Source: Bergeyella cardium (GTDB lineage Bacteria; Bacteroidota; Bacteroidia; Flavobacteriales; Weeksellaceae). Taken from it: DNA of 64,000 nt. Shown one piece after another: positions 26,557 through 34,825 of the stretch (position 1 is its first letter; the number at the start of each line of letters is the position of its first letter). Under the pieces are notes generated by a model that saw only the letters and a list, made by a program, of their open reading frames with translations, was not told the origin of the DNA and made no database searches. The translations under genes and the position numbers were made by a program. Where the stretch lies: the NCBI RefSeq assembly GCF_003614945.1, contig NZ_QYCZ01000001.1, positions 204,001-268,000 on the forward strand. The letters run 5' to 3'.

Positions 26557-27312
26557 TTATTTATTGTTCATTACCAGAATAGATTGCGAGAGGGTTTCGT
26601 AGAGGAGGAGATGGCTGGGAAGGGAAGCGAGGAGCTGCTTTTGGAGGCTAAGGGTAGGAATATCATTTCTAATCGCAGGGCCTGTCTGTGCTTGTTTAGG
26701 TTCTAAGATGTGGATTTTCTGCACCGTCTCGTCTATAAGCGGCAGGAAGTATGAAAAGGGTATGCTTTGGCTGTCTGAAATCTCTTTGGCTTTGGTAAAA
26801 AGATGATTGGTAAAGTTGCAGGCAAAAACCGCCGTAAGGTGGATGTATTTCCTCTTTTGGTAATCGGCAACAGCTGCTTTATCCGAGATTTTAAGGGCGA
26901 GGCTTTTGAGTATTTCTTCATCGCTTTTATGCTCGGCTTCGATGAAAAAAGGAATCTGAGAATAGTCTAAAGCTCGGCTTTTGGAGAAGGTTTGGAGGGG
27001 GTAGAATACACCTTTCCTGTAATTGCCTTGTAGGCTCTCAAGAGGGAGCGAGCCCGCAGTATGGACGACAAGCGCATTGGGATTCTTGGGAAGTTTTGAG
27101 ACCTCAGTTACTGAACTGTCGGAAACCGAAATAATATACAGATCTGCATCCGCAAGGGTGGTAGTACTGGTTGGGATACCGAGCTCGGAGGAGATTTGCG
27201 CCAAGCACTCAGCATTTCTCCCAAAGATTTGGATGATATCAGCGCTGGACTGTTTTAGTGCCTTTGCCAAGTGATAGGCTACATTGCCCGAGCCTAAAAT
27301 AACGATTTTCAT
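26557..27312 (-). CDS. Rossmann-like and DUF2520 domain protein
   Basis: A 251-aa predicted NADP-binding oxidoreductase-like protein. N-terminal Rossmann motif MKIVILGSGNVAYHLAKAL, then VVHTAGSLPLESL and FYPLQTFSKSRALDY, and the C-terminal helical DUF2520 domain (AVFACNFTNHLF). The fold resembles ketopantoate/pyrroline-5-carboxylate reductases, but its substrate is unknown. It follows pepT, with a terminator between. Confidence 0.88.
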   Translation of the reverse strand: MKIVILGSGNVAYHLAKALKQSSADIIQIFGRNAECLAQISSELGIPTSTTTLADADLYIISVSDSSVTEVSKLPKNPNALVVHTAGSLPLESLQGNYRKGVFYPLQTFSKSRALDYSQIPFFIEAEHKSDEEILKSLALKISDKAAVADYQKRKYIHLTAVFACNFTNHLFTKAKEISDSQSIPFSYFLPLIDETVQKIHILEPKQAQTGPAIRNDIPTLSLQKQLLASLPSHLLLYETLSQSILVMNNK

Positions 27313-27337
27313 AAGAGTATTTATTTTAAATGATGTG

Positions 27338-27369
27338 AAAAAACTCCCCTTCTATGAGAGGAGTTTTCT
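27338..27369 (-). terminator. terminator of pepT
   Basis: AAAACTCC and GGAGTTTT arms in a short hairpin; on the minus strand the sequence after it is T-rich. It lies 10 bases after the pepT stop codon. Confidence 0.7.
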
Positions 27370-27378
27370 TAGGTTGGC

Positions 27379-28638
27379 TTATCTTTTCTTAACCGCTTTA
27401 GCAATATTTACGATGACTTTTACCGCTTTCTCCATACTTTCTAATGGAACATATTCATAAGGTCCGTGGAAGTTTAGCCCTCCAGCAAAGATATTTGGGC
27501 AAGGGAGCCCCATATAGGAGAGTGTAGCTCCATCGGTTCCACCTCTTATGGCTTTTATCTTAGTCTCTATATTGGCATCTTTCATCGCTTGCTCGGCAAT
27601 GTCTATAATGTGCATTTTGCCCTCAAACTGCTGCTTCATATTTCGGTACTGGTCTTTTATTTCGAGCTCTACTGTGCCTTCGCCGTATTTCTTATTAAAT
27701 TCTTCTACTTTTTGTGTGAGGAATTGTTTTCTCTGTTCAAACTTCTCTGCATCGTGGTCGCGGATGATGTATTGAAGCTTGGCAACCGAAGTCTCAGAGG
27801 TCATTCCCGTAAGGTGGTAGAAGCCCTCGTAGCCTTTTGTGGTGGCAGGAGTTTCATTCGCTGGGAGAAGCTGGATAAATTCTGCTGCGAGTAGGGAAGC
27901 ATTTAGCATTTTACCGAAAGCATAACCTGGGTGCACGCTCAGCCCGTTGATTTTTACCACAGCACCTGCAGCATTAAAGTTCTCATACTCGAGCTCGCCT
28001 ACTTCGCCTCCATCCATAGTATACGCCCATTCGGCACCGAATTTCTCAACATTGAAAAGATGCGCTCCTCTGCCGATTTCCTCATCGGGATTAAAGCCTA
28101 CGGCAATTCTTCCGTGCTTGATTTCGGGGTGGGCAAGGAGATACTCTGCTGCAGTTACAATCTCTGCTATCCCTGCTTTATCATCTGCGGAGAGCAGGGA
28201 AGTGCCATCTGTGGTGATGAGCGTTTGCCCTACATAGTCTTTAAGACTTTCAAACTTTGAAGGAGAGAGGGTAAAGCCCGTTTCTTTATTAAGGAGGAGG
28301 TCTTGTCCATTATAATCATTCCAGATGAGAGGGTTTACTCCTTTTCCATTGAAGTCTGGTGAGCTGTCATAATGTGCAATAAAACCTACCGTAGGCTCAT
28401 CATCATTATCTAAATTAGAAGGTACAAAGCCAAAGACATAGCCGTGCTCATCAATAGATACATCGGATAGCCCGAGCTGTTTCAGTTCTTCGTAGAGGAG
28501 GTGAGCCATATCCCACTGCTGAGGGGTAGATGGGCAGGCTTCATTCTCTGGGTCTGAGGTAGAATATACTTTTACATAAGTGAGGAAGCGGTTTAGGAGC
28601 TTCGTTTTCCATTCGTGATTGAATTCTATTGTCTGCAT
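27379..28638 (-). CDS. pepT: peptidase T (tripeptide aminopeptidase)
   Basis: A dinuclear zinc aminopeptidase of the M20 family that removes the N-terminal residue of tripeptides in the cytosol. 419 aa, usual for PepT. Metal ligands and catalytic residues: GFIAHYDSSPDF, LSADDKAGIAEI, GFNPDEEIGRGA, YTMDGGEVGELE and the final LNFHGPYEYVPLES; RGGTDGATLSYMGLPCPN is also typical. Monocistronic. Confidence 0.96.
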   Translation of the reverse strand: MQTIEFNHEWKTKLLNRFLTYVKVYSTSDPENEACPSTPQQWDMAHLLYEELKQLGLSDVSIDEHGYVFGFVPSNLDNDDEPTVGFIAHYDSSPDFNGKGVNPLIWNDYNGQDLLLNKETGFTLSPSKFESLKDYVGQTLITTDGTSLLSADDKAGIAEIVTAAEYLLAHPEIKHGRIAVGFNPDEEIGRGAHLFNVEKFGAEWAYTMDGGEVGELEYENFNAAGAVVKINGLSVHPGYAFGKMLNASLLAAEFIQLLPANETPATTKGYEGFYHLTGMTSETSVAKLQYIIRDHDAEKFEQRKQFLTQKVEEFNKKYGEGTVELEIKDQYRNMKQQFEGKMHIIDIAEQAMKDANIETKIKAIRGGTDGATLSYMGLPCPNIFAGGLNFHGPYEYVPLESMEKAVKVIVNIAKAVKKR

Positions 28639-28762
28639 ATTGTTAATTATTGAAATTATTTAGCGTTGATAACTGAATTGAGGTAACAAAATTAATGTTT
28701 TTAAGCCATTATTAGGGTATTGGGAAAAAAGTTTTATATTTAGACGGCTAAAATTAGAGGAG

Positions 28763-29611
28763 ATGCTACTAACGGAATGCCCGAGAGATGCTATGCAAGG
28801 CTGGAGAGAGTTTATCCCCACCCAGCAGAAAATAGACTACCTGAATGCACTGATGCAGGTAGGCTTTGATGTATTGGACTGCGGCAGCTTTGTATCCCCG
28901 AAGCTTATCCCTCAAATGGCGGATACCTCTACCGTTTTGGAGAATATAGATAAGTCTGCAGCTAAGACCAAAGTATCGGTTATCATTGCCAATCTTAAAG
29001 GTGCAGAGCGGGCATTAGAACACTCAAAAGTAGATGTCTTGGGTTTTCCTTTTTCCATTTCAGAAACCTTCCAGTTTAGAAATACAAACAAGAGGCAGGA
29101 GGAGGCATTTAGCCAGATTATACAAATACTCCAAGATACTCAGAGGGCAGGGAAGGGGCTGAGGGTTTATCTCTCTATGGCGTTTGGAAACCCCTATGGA
29201 GAGCTGTGGAAGTCAGAAGATATTTATTTTTGGGTAGAGCGGTTGAGCGAGATTGGAGTTCAGGAAATCCTCCTCTCTGATACCATAGGGGTAGCAACGA
29301 ATGAGAGTATTAGATTGGTATTCTCAAGGATTATCAATGCTTTCCCTTCTATAGTCTTTGGGGCGCATTTTCATACCAAATACGAAGAATCTTATACTAA
29401 GCTCAAAGCAGCCTATAACCAAGGTTGCCGAAGTTTTGATACGGCGATTAAAGGCTTTGGAGGTTGCCCAATGGCAAAAGACCAGCTGGTAGGCAATATG
29501 CCCACAGAGCAAATGATTAACTTCCTGATGCGCGAAAAGATAGAGCATAAGCTCAATCTCCTCAACTTTGAAGCTGCTTATAACAAAGCAAAAGATATTT
29601 TTCACTTTTAA
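28763..29611 (+). CDS. hydroxymethylglutaryl-CoA lyase
   Basis: Cleaves HMG-CoA to acetoacetate and acetyl-CoA in leucine degradation. 282 aa, TIM barrel. Motifs: ECPRDAMQGW (catalytic Arg, metal Asp), VLDCGSFVSPKLIPQMADT, FGNPYGELW, LLSDTIGVA, GAHFHTKY and the signature GGCPMAKDQLVGN with catalytic Cys. The TetR gene starts 22 bases after its stop, so the two are probably one transcript. Confidence 0.92.
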   Translation: MLLTECPRDAMQGWREFIPTQQKIDYLNALMQVGFDVLDCGSFVSPKLIPQMADTSTVLENIDKSAAKTKVSVIIANLKGAERALEHSKVDVLGFPFSISETFQFRNTNKRQEEAFSQIIQILQDTQRAGKGLRVYLSMAFGNPYGELWKSEDIYFWVERLSEIGVQEILLSDTIGVATNESIRLVFSRIINAFPSIVFGAHFHTKYEESYTKLKAAYNQGCRSFDTAIKGFGGCPMAKDQLVGNMPTEQMINFLMREKIEHKLNLLNFEAAYNKAKDIFHF

Positions 29612-29633
29612 ATATATCCGAGATTTAATAGCA

Positions 29634-30260
29634 ATGCAGATGACATTTACAGATAAGCAAATAAAAATATTGGAAGCCGCCGAAGAGCTTATTGCCGAGA
29701 AAGGCTTTGAAGAAACCACCGTTAGAAACATTTGCCAGAAAGCGAACATCAATGTAGCAATGATTTCCTATTACTTCGGTTCTAAGGAGAAGATGCTCAC
29801 CTACCTCTACCAGTATAGGGTTCAGAGAGCTAAAGAAACCTTTGCGGAATTTGCTCATACCATTAAAGATGGTACGCCCCAAATGCAAGTAAAGGAAGTG
29901 ATAAAGTTTATTATCGGGCAGATGTTTAAATACAAATACTTCCACGGTTTTGTAAAGCAGGAATTCCGAAATACAGAGCTGATGGATGAGGAGCTGCAGG
30001 ACTTTTATACGATAGTAGTAGAGAAATTAAACCAAATCATAAAGCAAGGTATAAGCACTGGTGTTTTCCTCTACGCGCCAAATGCAGAAGACCTCCTCAC
30101 GATACTTATAGGCAGTGTGCTTTTTGTCATTAGGAATAAAAGGTTTTATGAGCAATACATCCCACAAGCCACCGAAGAGAATTTCCTCTCCGAAGCAGAA
30201 ATCAAAATACGACAGAGCCTCTACCAAACCATCTTCTTGCAGTTGGGGTATAAGCAGTAG
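29634..30260 (+). CDS. TetR/AcrR family transcriptional regulator
   Basis: A 208-aa repressor-type protein. N-terminal helix-turn-helix: ILEAAEELIAEKGFEETTVRNI then INVAMISYYFGSKEKML (about 10-50). The ligand-binding C-terminus is typical of the flavobacterial members. The start at 29634 (or 29640) is chosen because the longer ORF runs back into the HMG-CoA lyase gene. Target unknown; being co-transcribed with HMG-CoA lyase it may act on acyl-CoA metabolism. Its final codons lie in a dispersed repeat. Confidence 0.88.
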   Translation: MQMTFTDKQIKILEAAEELIAEKGFEETTVRNICQKANINVAMISYYFGSKEKMLTYLYQYRVQRAKETFAEFAHTIKDGTPQMQVKEVIKFIIGQMFKYKYFHGFVKQEFRNTELMDEELQDFYTIVVEKLNQIIKQGISTGVFLYAPNAEDLLTILIGSVLFVIRNKRFYEQYIPQATEENFLSEAEIKIRQSLYQTIFLQLGYKQ

Positions 30261-30420
30261 GTAATAAGCCTTAGGCAGTAGGCTTTAAGTTGTATGCGTT
30301 ATAAACAGTCTATAGCTAGAGATGTAATCACAGCGCGGCAGGTACTTACTACGAACTATCGCACACTGCTAATAGCTAATAGCCAGCCACTGCTTACCCC
30401 CTAAAGCCTATGGCTATATA
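30250..30420. repeat. dispersed repeat cluster (types B and A) after the TetR gene
   Basis: TAAGCAGTAGGTAATAAGCC and TTAGGCAGTAGGCTTTAAG occur at the TetR stop. Further on are CTGCTAATAGCTAATAGCCAGCC and CTAAAGCCTATGGC in mixed orientation. The rest of the 213-bp gap holds nothing else recognisable apart from the bamD promoter. Confidence 0.65.
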
Positions 30421-30432
30421 ATAAAAAAATCA

Positions 30433-30440
30433 TATTTTTG
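30433..30440 (+). promoter_or_regulatory. -7 box (TATTTTTG) for bamD
   Basis: TATTTTTG ends 33 bases before the bamD ATG; no clear -33. Confidence 0.45.
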
Positions 30441-30473
30441 CATCTTATTAAAACAATTTTGTATTACTGATAT

Positions 30474-31436
30474 ATGAAGAAGTTCAGTATAATACTTCTC
30501 GTAGCCTTAGGGCTTTCGTCTTGTAATAACAGGATGAACCAAGCAATGAAAAGCGCTGATAAGGATTTTATTCTTGAAACGGCGAATGAGTATTTTGCTA
30601 AGAAGAAATGGGGCAAGGCGCTCTCGCTCTACGATAGATTGCCAAATTTAGTAGCAGGTACAGATGATGCGCCTAATGTGGTGTATAATTCTGCGTATGC
30701 GAATTATTATCAAAAGAATTACAGGTTAGCAGGGCATCAGTTTAAGAATTTTTCAGCCTCTTATCCAGATGATGCAAGGCGTGAGGAAGCCTCTTATATG
30801 GCAGCACTCTGCTATTATGAAGGCTCTTTGGATTATAATTTAGACCAGACGAATACAGATTTGGCGATTAATGAGCTTCAAGACTTTATTAATAAATATC
30901 CTAATTCTGAGCGCTCAAAAAATATCAATCAGCTAATAGAAGAGCTAATGTATAAGCAGGAGTTTAAAGCCTATGAAAATGCAAAGCAGTATTTTAAAAT
31001 GGGGCTTTATAAATCTTCTGATATCGCTTTTGAGAATATATTGGAGGATTTCCCCGCTACGAAACTCCGCCCTAAGATTTATGACTATATCTTAAAGTCT
31101 AAATATGAACTGGCAGTAAATTCTAAATTTGATTTAAAGAAAGAAAGATTAAATAATGCAGAGGCCTATACCAAGTTTATTGAAAAAGAACTCCCAAATA
31201 CTGAATATTCAAAAACGGCAGTGGCTTTAAGAGAGAAGTTAGAAAGAGAAAAAGAAAAGTTTATAAAACTCGAAGCAGAGGTAGAAGCTCATAAAGCAAC
31301 GGTTTTAGAAAAACAAAAAGCCGAACAGAAGAAGCAGGAAGAGAAAAAAGCCGAGAAAGAGCAGAAGAATCTAAGCACTAAAGAAGAAGTGAGTACGGAG
31401 ACTAAAAGCTCAACAACTTTCAAGATTAGAAGATAA
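30474..31436 (+). CDS. bamD: outer membrane protein assembly factor BamD
   Basis: A lipoprotein of the BAM machine that folds outer-membrane barrels. 320 aa: lipobox LGLSSCNNR, TPR helices (NEYFAKKKWGKALSLYDRL, YQKNYRLAGHQFKNF, ASYMAALCYYEGS), and a C-terminal charged helix after about 255, very Lys/Glu-rich, longer than in E. coli. It precedes rpoZ by 51 bp, the usual flavobacterial order. Confidence 0.9.
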   Translation: MKKFSIILLVALGLSSCNNRMNQAMKSADKDFILETANEYFAKKKWGKALSLYDRLPNLVAGTDDAPNVVYNSAYANYYQKNYRLAGHQFKNFSASYPDDARREEASYMAALCYYEGSLDYNLDQTNTDLAINELQDFINKYPNSERSKNINQLIEELMYKQEFKAYENAKQYFKMGLYKSSDIAFENILEDFPATKLRPKIYDYILKSKYELAVNSKFDLKKERLNNAEAYTKFIEKELPNTEYSKTAVALREKLEREKEKFIKLEAEVEAHKATVLEKQKAEQKKQEEKKAEKEQKNLSTKEEVSTETKSSTTFKIRR

Positions 31437-31440
31437 TATC

Positions 31441-31448
31441 TATCTTTG
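31441..31448 (+). promoter_or_regulatory. -7 box (TATCTTTG) for rpoZ
   Basis: TATCTTTG lies in the 51-bp bamD-rpoZ gap and ends 39 bases before the rpoZ ATG. It could give rpoZ its own transcript. Confidence 0.4.
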
Positions 31449-31487
31449 CAAAACTTTTTTATTTAAAACTTAAATAATACACTTACA

Positions 31488-31814
31488 ATGAGTGCGAAAG
31501 ATTATAAAGCAGAAATTACAACCATTACTTACGACAAGAATAAAATTGAGGAAAAGGTAGGCTCTATCTACGAGGCTATCGTGATTATGGGGAAAAGAGC
31601 AGAGCAGATTAATGCTAATATGAGAGAAGACCTTCGTAAGAAACTCGAAGAATTTGCAGACCATAATGGCTCTTTGGAAGAGGTTTTTGAAAATAGAGAG
31701 CAGATTGAGATTTCAAGACATTATGAGAAGCTCCCTAAGCCTACTTCCTTTGCTATTGAAGAGTGGCTTAATGATAAAATCTATTTCAGAAAGAGAGATG
31801 ATAAGCAATCATAA
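31488..31814 (+). CDS. rpoZ: DNA-directed RNA polymerase subunit omega (Bacteroidota type)
   Basis: Small RNA polymerase subunit helping beta-prime assembly. 108 aa. The helix GSIYEAIVIMGKRAEQINANMREDL corresponds to the conserved omega core, followed by the Bacteroidota-specific acidic C-terminal part (EVFENREQIEISRHYEKLPKP). Located after bamD as usual, but followed by a terminator instead of coaBC. Confidence 0.92.
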   Translation: MSAKDYKAEITTITYDKNKIEEKVGSIYEAIVIMGKRAEQINANMREDLRKKLEEFADHNGSLEEVFENREQIEISRHYEKLPKPTSFAIEEWLNDKIYFRKRDDKQS

Positions 31815-31836
31815 GCGAATAGAATAAAAAGATAAA

Positions 31837-31869
31837 AAGCTGGGATATAATGTATCTCAGCTTTTTTTG
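31837..31869 (+). terminator. terminator of rpoZ
   Basis: AAAGCTGGGATA and TATCTCAGCTTT arms with one G-T pair, followed by seven T. Confidence 0.88.
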
Positions 31870-31890
31870 TGGAGGAAATCATTTATCAAT

Positions 31891-31921
31891 AAAAAAAAGA
31901 AGCCTTAAAATTTAGGGCTTC
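31891..31921 (-). terminator. terminator of the tRNA-His gene
   Basis: On the minus strand GAAGCC and GGCTTC arms enclose an A/T-rich loop, then eight T, directly after the 3' end of the tRNA. Confidence 0.82.
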
Positions 31922-31929
31922 TTTTTTTG

Positions 31930-32004
31930 GGTGACTGATCGGGATCGAACCGACGACCTTCAGGACCACAATCTGACGCTCTAACCAACTGAGCTACAAT
32001 CACC
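31930..32004 (-). tRNA. tRNA-His (anticodon GTG)
   Basis: Full cloverleaf on the minus strand. The acceptor pairs GTGATTG with CAGTCAC and is extended by an encoded G at -1 opposite C73, the histidine identity pair. D-arm AGCTCAGTTGGTTAGAGC, anticodon loop with TTGTGGT, T-loop GGTTCGATCCC. The CCA end is not encoded. Confidence 0.97.
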
Positions 32005-32039
32005 GTTTTGCGAGTGCAAATATAATATTTTTTGTATAA

Positions 32040-32762
32040 CTACAAAATTATTCCATCAAAATTTTTTAATGCTAAGGTTTTTTCTACGGTAAAACCTTCG
32101 GCATAAGTTACACCCGATAGTCGCCCTAAATCCTGAGCTCTGTAAGTAAGACTTTCTAAAAAGTCTTTTGTAGCGATGGGTGTCATTGGTTCGTTTGAAG
32201 ATGGGTCGTAGAACTGCGTTTTGTAGGCAAGGCAGGCTTCTATTTTTTTATCTATGAAGTCCGAGATGTCTATTACAAAGTCAGGAGTTATGTTTTTCCA
32301 TTGGATGTAATGAAAAACCTGTTTTGGTCGCCAGAAGGTTTGTAGGTTTCCTCCGTCGTCTAAGGTTTTAATTTTAATCAATCCTGAAAGGAAGCAGGCG
32401 TCGGAAGCTAATTTTGCTGCTTTGGCGTGGTCTGGGTGCCTATCGTCTATCGCATTTGCAAAGACAATTTCGGGTTGGTATTTCCTTATCATTTTAATGA
32501 TGCGAAGCTGATATTCTTCAGAATTTTGAAGAAAGCCATCTTTCATCTTGAGGTTTTCCCTTGCAGATACCTCTAATATTTTCGCAGCATTAGCAGCTTC
32601 TTCTTTTCGGGTCTCGGCGGTACCACGAGTTCCTAATTCTCCCTCAGTAAGGTCTATAATTGCAACTTTTTTACCTTCGGAGATGAGCTTTGCAAGTGTG
32701 CCTCCACAGCCTAATTCTATATCGTCTGGATGGGCACCTATGGCTAAAATATCTACTTTCAT
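32040..32762 (-). CDS. bshB1: bacillithiol biosynthesis deacetylase BshB1
   Basis: Removes the acetyl group of GlcNAc-malate in bacillithiol synthesis; a zinc enzyme of the PIG-L/LmbE family. 240 aa. Zinc motif AIGAHPDDIELGCGGT (residues 7-22) and the second site DDRHPDHAKAA (about 126-136). Flavobacteriia commonly carry this pathway. Situated between the tRNA-His gene and a terminator; other bsh genes are not in the window. Confidence 0.93.
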   Translation of the reverse strand: MKVDILAIGAHPDDIELGCGGTLAKLISEGKKVAIIDLTEGELGTRGTAETRKEEAANAAKILEVSARENLKMKDGFLQNSEEYQLRIIKMIRKYQPEIVFANAIDDRHPDHAKAAKLASDACFLSGLIKIKTLDDGGNLQTFWRPKQVFHYIQWKNITPDFVIDISDFIDKKIEACLAYKTQFYDPSSNEPMTPIATKDFLESLTYRAQDLGRLSGVTYAEGFTVEKTLALKNFDGIIL

Positions 32763-32788
32763 AAGGGTTGTTTTTTAATGAATGGATA

Positions 32789-32820
32789 AAAAAACTTCCT
32801 CACAGGGAGAAAGTTTTTTA
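32789..32820. terminator. terminator of the TPR-protein gene
   Basis: AAAACTTCCTC and GGGAGAAAGTTTT arms form an imperfect hairpin with a T-run on both strands, 12 bp past the TPR gene stop on the minus strand. Confidence 0.75.
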
Positions 32821-32831
32821 CAGTGTTTAAT

Positions 32832-34493
32832 CTATTTATTTAATTGCTTATTCGAACTATTCAATTGTTGATTCAGGTTTATAGCATCTTGATAAGTACG
32901 GTTGAGCTCAAGAGATTTATCAACATAGGCTTTTGCCTTTTGCTGATCGGAGTCTTTTACCATATATGCTACTGCAAAATAAGCGTAGGAAAGAGGCTCT
33001 TTGTTGGCAGCTACTTCCGCAGGAGTTATTTTTGAGATATAATTCTCATAGGAGAGTTTTGCCATTTCATTGTTTTTCGCTTGCTGATAAGCATAGCCCT
33101 GGCTGTAATAAGCAGGAGCCCAGTCTGGGAGCAGATTAATCATCTTCTGCCAAGTAAATGCGGCACCATTCCAGTTTTTTACATTTTGGTAAGCATTGGC
33201 AAGTTTAAATAACGCATCTGTATCCTGAGGATTGGCAGCTACTTTTTTCTTTAAGTCCTCAATCTCTGGTGAGGAAGGTCCAGCGTTGGCAGCAGCTTCA
33301 TTAGCAGCAGAAGAGCCAGAGAGTTTTATGAGCTCTTCATCCCATTTGAGGGTGGTGTCTTTTGCATTTTTAGCAATGGCAATTTTTGCTTTTGACTCGG
33401 TTAAGAGTTGCTGTTTTTTAGCTTCGTCTTTCTCGTCTTTTGCCAAGCCTGCATCTATCAGCCCTAAAAGCCCTTGGTCGCTGGGTTGTATTCTCTCTTT
33501 CTCTGCTTTGGAAATGAAGTTCTCCATATTTTGCTTTGCAGAGGCATACTCTCCATCTGCGTAGTCTAAGTAGGCTTTGAGTTTGAATTTGATTACATCA
33601 TCTACTTTGTCAAACACCTTATTGAGTGTAGCTTTGGAGTTCGTATAATCTTCATTAGTAAAGAAAAGTTTAGCGATTTCAAGTTGGGTATAAGGGTCTT
33701 CATCTGCGTATTTAGCATAGTTGATGAGGTCTTGAGTCGCCAATTGGTTCTGCTGGTATCTGATGTCATAAGCCGCTTTTACTTTGTATACAGGAGCGTA
33801 AGACGGGTCGGCAGAAATCGCTTTATCGATGTTCTGCTTTGCTTGTTGCCACTGCTGAGCTGCCATCCACAGGGAAGCCATACGGGTAAATACAGAGGCT
33901 TTGTTCCTAGCTACTGAAGCAGCATTATCATAGGCAGTCATTGCTTTTCCTGCATCTTTTTTAAGCCTGTAAGCATCACCGAGAGTGTAGTAGAAGTGAG
34001 CAGGTATGCCGTTTTTCTGAGCCTTCTCAATTGCCTTGTTGAGGTAGTCTATCGCTAAGTCAGGCGCATTGTTTTTCTCATACATTGTAAGGGCTTCGGC
34101 AGCTCTGTAGAGCACTTCGGTGTCTTTTTCGCGAGAGTCTTTTACGATGTTTTGTATTTCTGTAATGGCAGATTTATCTCCTTTCCCGAGTTTGATGCTC
34201 GCAAGACCGATTTTATTCAGATAGTTTTTGGAGTTGATTTCCAGACCTTTTTTGAAGTATTCTTCGGCTTTAGAAAAATTGGGTTCAAACTGTGTGATGT
34301 AGGTATTACCAAGGTAGAAATAGTTATCTGCATCTTTTGGGGAAGAGGAAATCATTGTATTATAAATTTCTCTTGCTTTCCCGAATTTGTGGCTATCCAC
34401 ATTTTGAATTCCTTCTTGTACGCTCTGAGCAAAACCGAGGTGGAATAAGAATCCTGCGGCTGCTGTAAGGGCAATTTTCTTTGGTAATTTCAT
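32832..34493 (-). CDS. secreted tetratricopeptide repeat protein
   Basis: A 553-aa periplasmic protein: signal peptide MKLPKKIALTAAAGFLFHLGFAQ, then TPR units over nearly the whole length (for example DADNYFYLGNTYITQFEPNFSKAEEYFKKGLEI at about 55-87, and YYSQGYAYQQAKNNEMAKLSYENYI near 475). TPRs mediate protein-protein contacts; no enzymatic domain is seen. It is monocistronic with its own terminator. Role unknown, probably a scaffold in the envelope. Confidence 0.85.
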   Translation of the reverse strand: MKLPKKIALTAAAGFLFHLGFAQSVQEGIQNVDSHKFGKAREIYNTMISSSPKDADNYFYLGNTYITQFEPNFSKAEEYFKKGLEINSKNYLNKIGLASIKLGKGDKSAITEIQNIVKDSREKDTEVLYRAAEALTMYEKNNAPDLAIDYLNKAIEKAQKNGIPAHFYYTLGDAYRLKKDAGKAMTAYDNAASVARNKASVFTRMASLWMAAQQWQQAKQNIDKAISADPSYAPVYKVKAAYDIRYQQNQLATQDLINYAKYADEDPYTQLEIAKLFFTNEDYTNSKATLNKVFDKVDDVIKFKLKAYLDYADGEYASAKQNMENFISKAEKERIQPSDQGLLGLIDAGLAKDEKDEAKKQQLLTESKAKIAIAKNAKDTTLKWDEELIKLSGSSAANEAAANAGPSSPEIEDLKKKVAANPQDTDALFKLANAYQNVKNWNGAAFTWQKMINLLPDWAPAYYSQGYAYQQAKNNEMAKLSYENYISKITPAEVAANKEPLSYAYFAVAYMVKDSDQQKAKAYVDKSLELNRTYQDAINLNQQLNSSNKQLNK

Positions 34494-34551
34494 TGTGAAG
34501 TTTTTTATTTAACGAGCGCGAATATATGAAAATATCATTCCAAGATAAAAA

Positions 34552-34735
34552 ATGACCATTAATAATTGTGAATTGGCCACCAAAATAAAAAGTGAGCCAA
34601 TTAATAGTTGTGAATTGGTCGCCAAAATAAAAAGTCGAGCAATTAATAGTTGTGAATTGGTCGCCAAAATAAAAAAGCGAGCAATTAATAGTTGTGAATT
34701 GGTCGCCAAAATAAAAAATCGAGTAATTAATAAAA
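34552..34735. repeat. 42-bp tandem repeat array upstream of nusB, four copies
   Basis: Four near-identical units of about 42 bp run between the TPR gene start and the nusB promoter. Each unit has the core TTAATAGTTGTGAATTGG followed by TCGCCAAAATAAAAA. The second half of each unit keeps the dyad TTGG-N3-CCAA even where the spacer changes (TCG or CCA). There are no spacers, so it is not CRISPR. ORFs are open through it on both strands only because 42 is a multiple of three; neither reading has a start context or family resemblance. Confidence 0.85.
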
Positions 34736-34794
34736 AATCATATACGAATAAAAAAGTTACTGACAGCTCGGTAAGGGAGTTTATTAAAAAATGA

Positions 34795-34802
34795 TATCTT
34801 TG
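34795..34802 (+). promoter_or_regulatory. -7 box (TATCTTTG) for nusB
   Basis: TATCTTTG ends 23 bases before the nusB ATG and lies 60 bp after the tandem repeat array. Confidence 0.5.
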
Positions 34803-34825
34803 CCGGCATTAAAAAAGTTCTTTGA

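Noticed and set aside
34552-34735. CRISPR array
   Set aside because: Units are contiguous without unique spacers, and no cas gene is present.
34509-34794. Possible 66- and 80-residue repeat proteins on opposite strands
   Set aside because: Both come from the same 42-bp repeats. Having both strands open is expected from the period, and neither has start context or homology.
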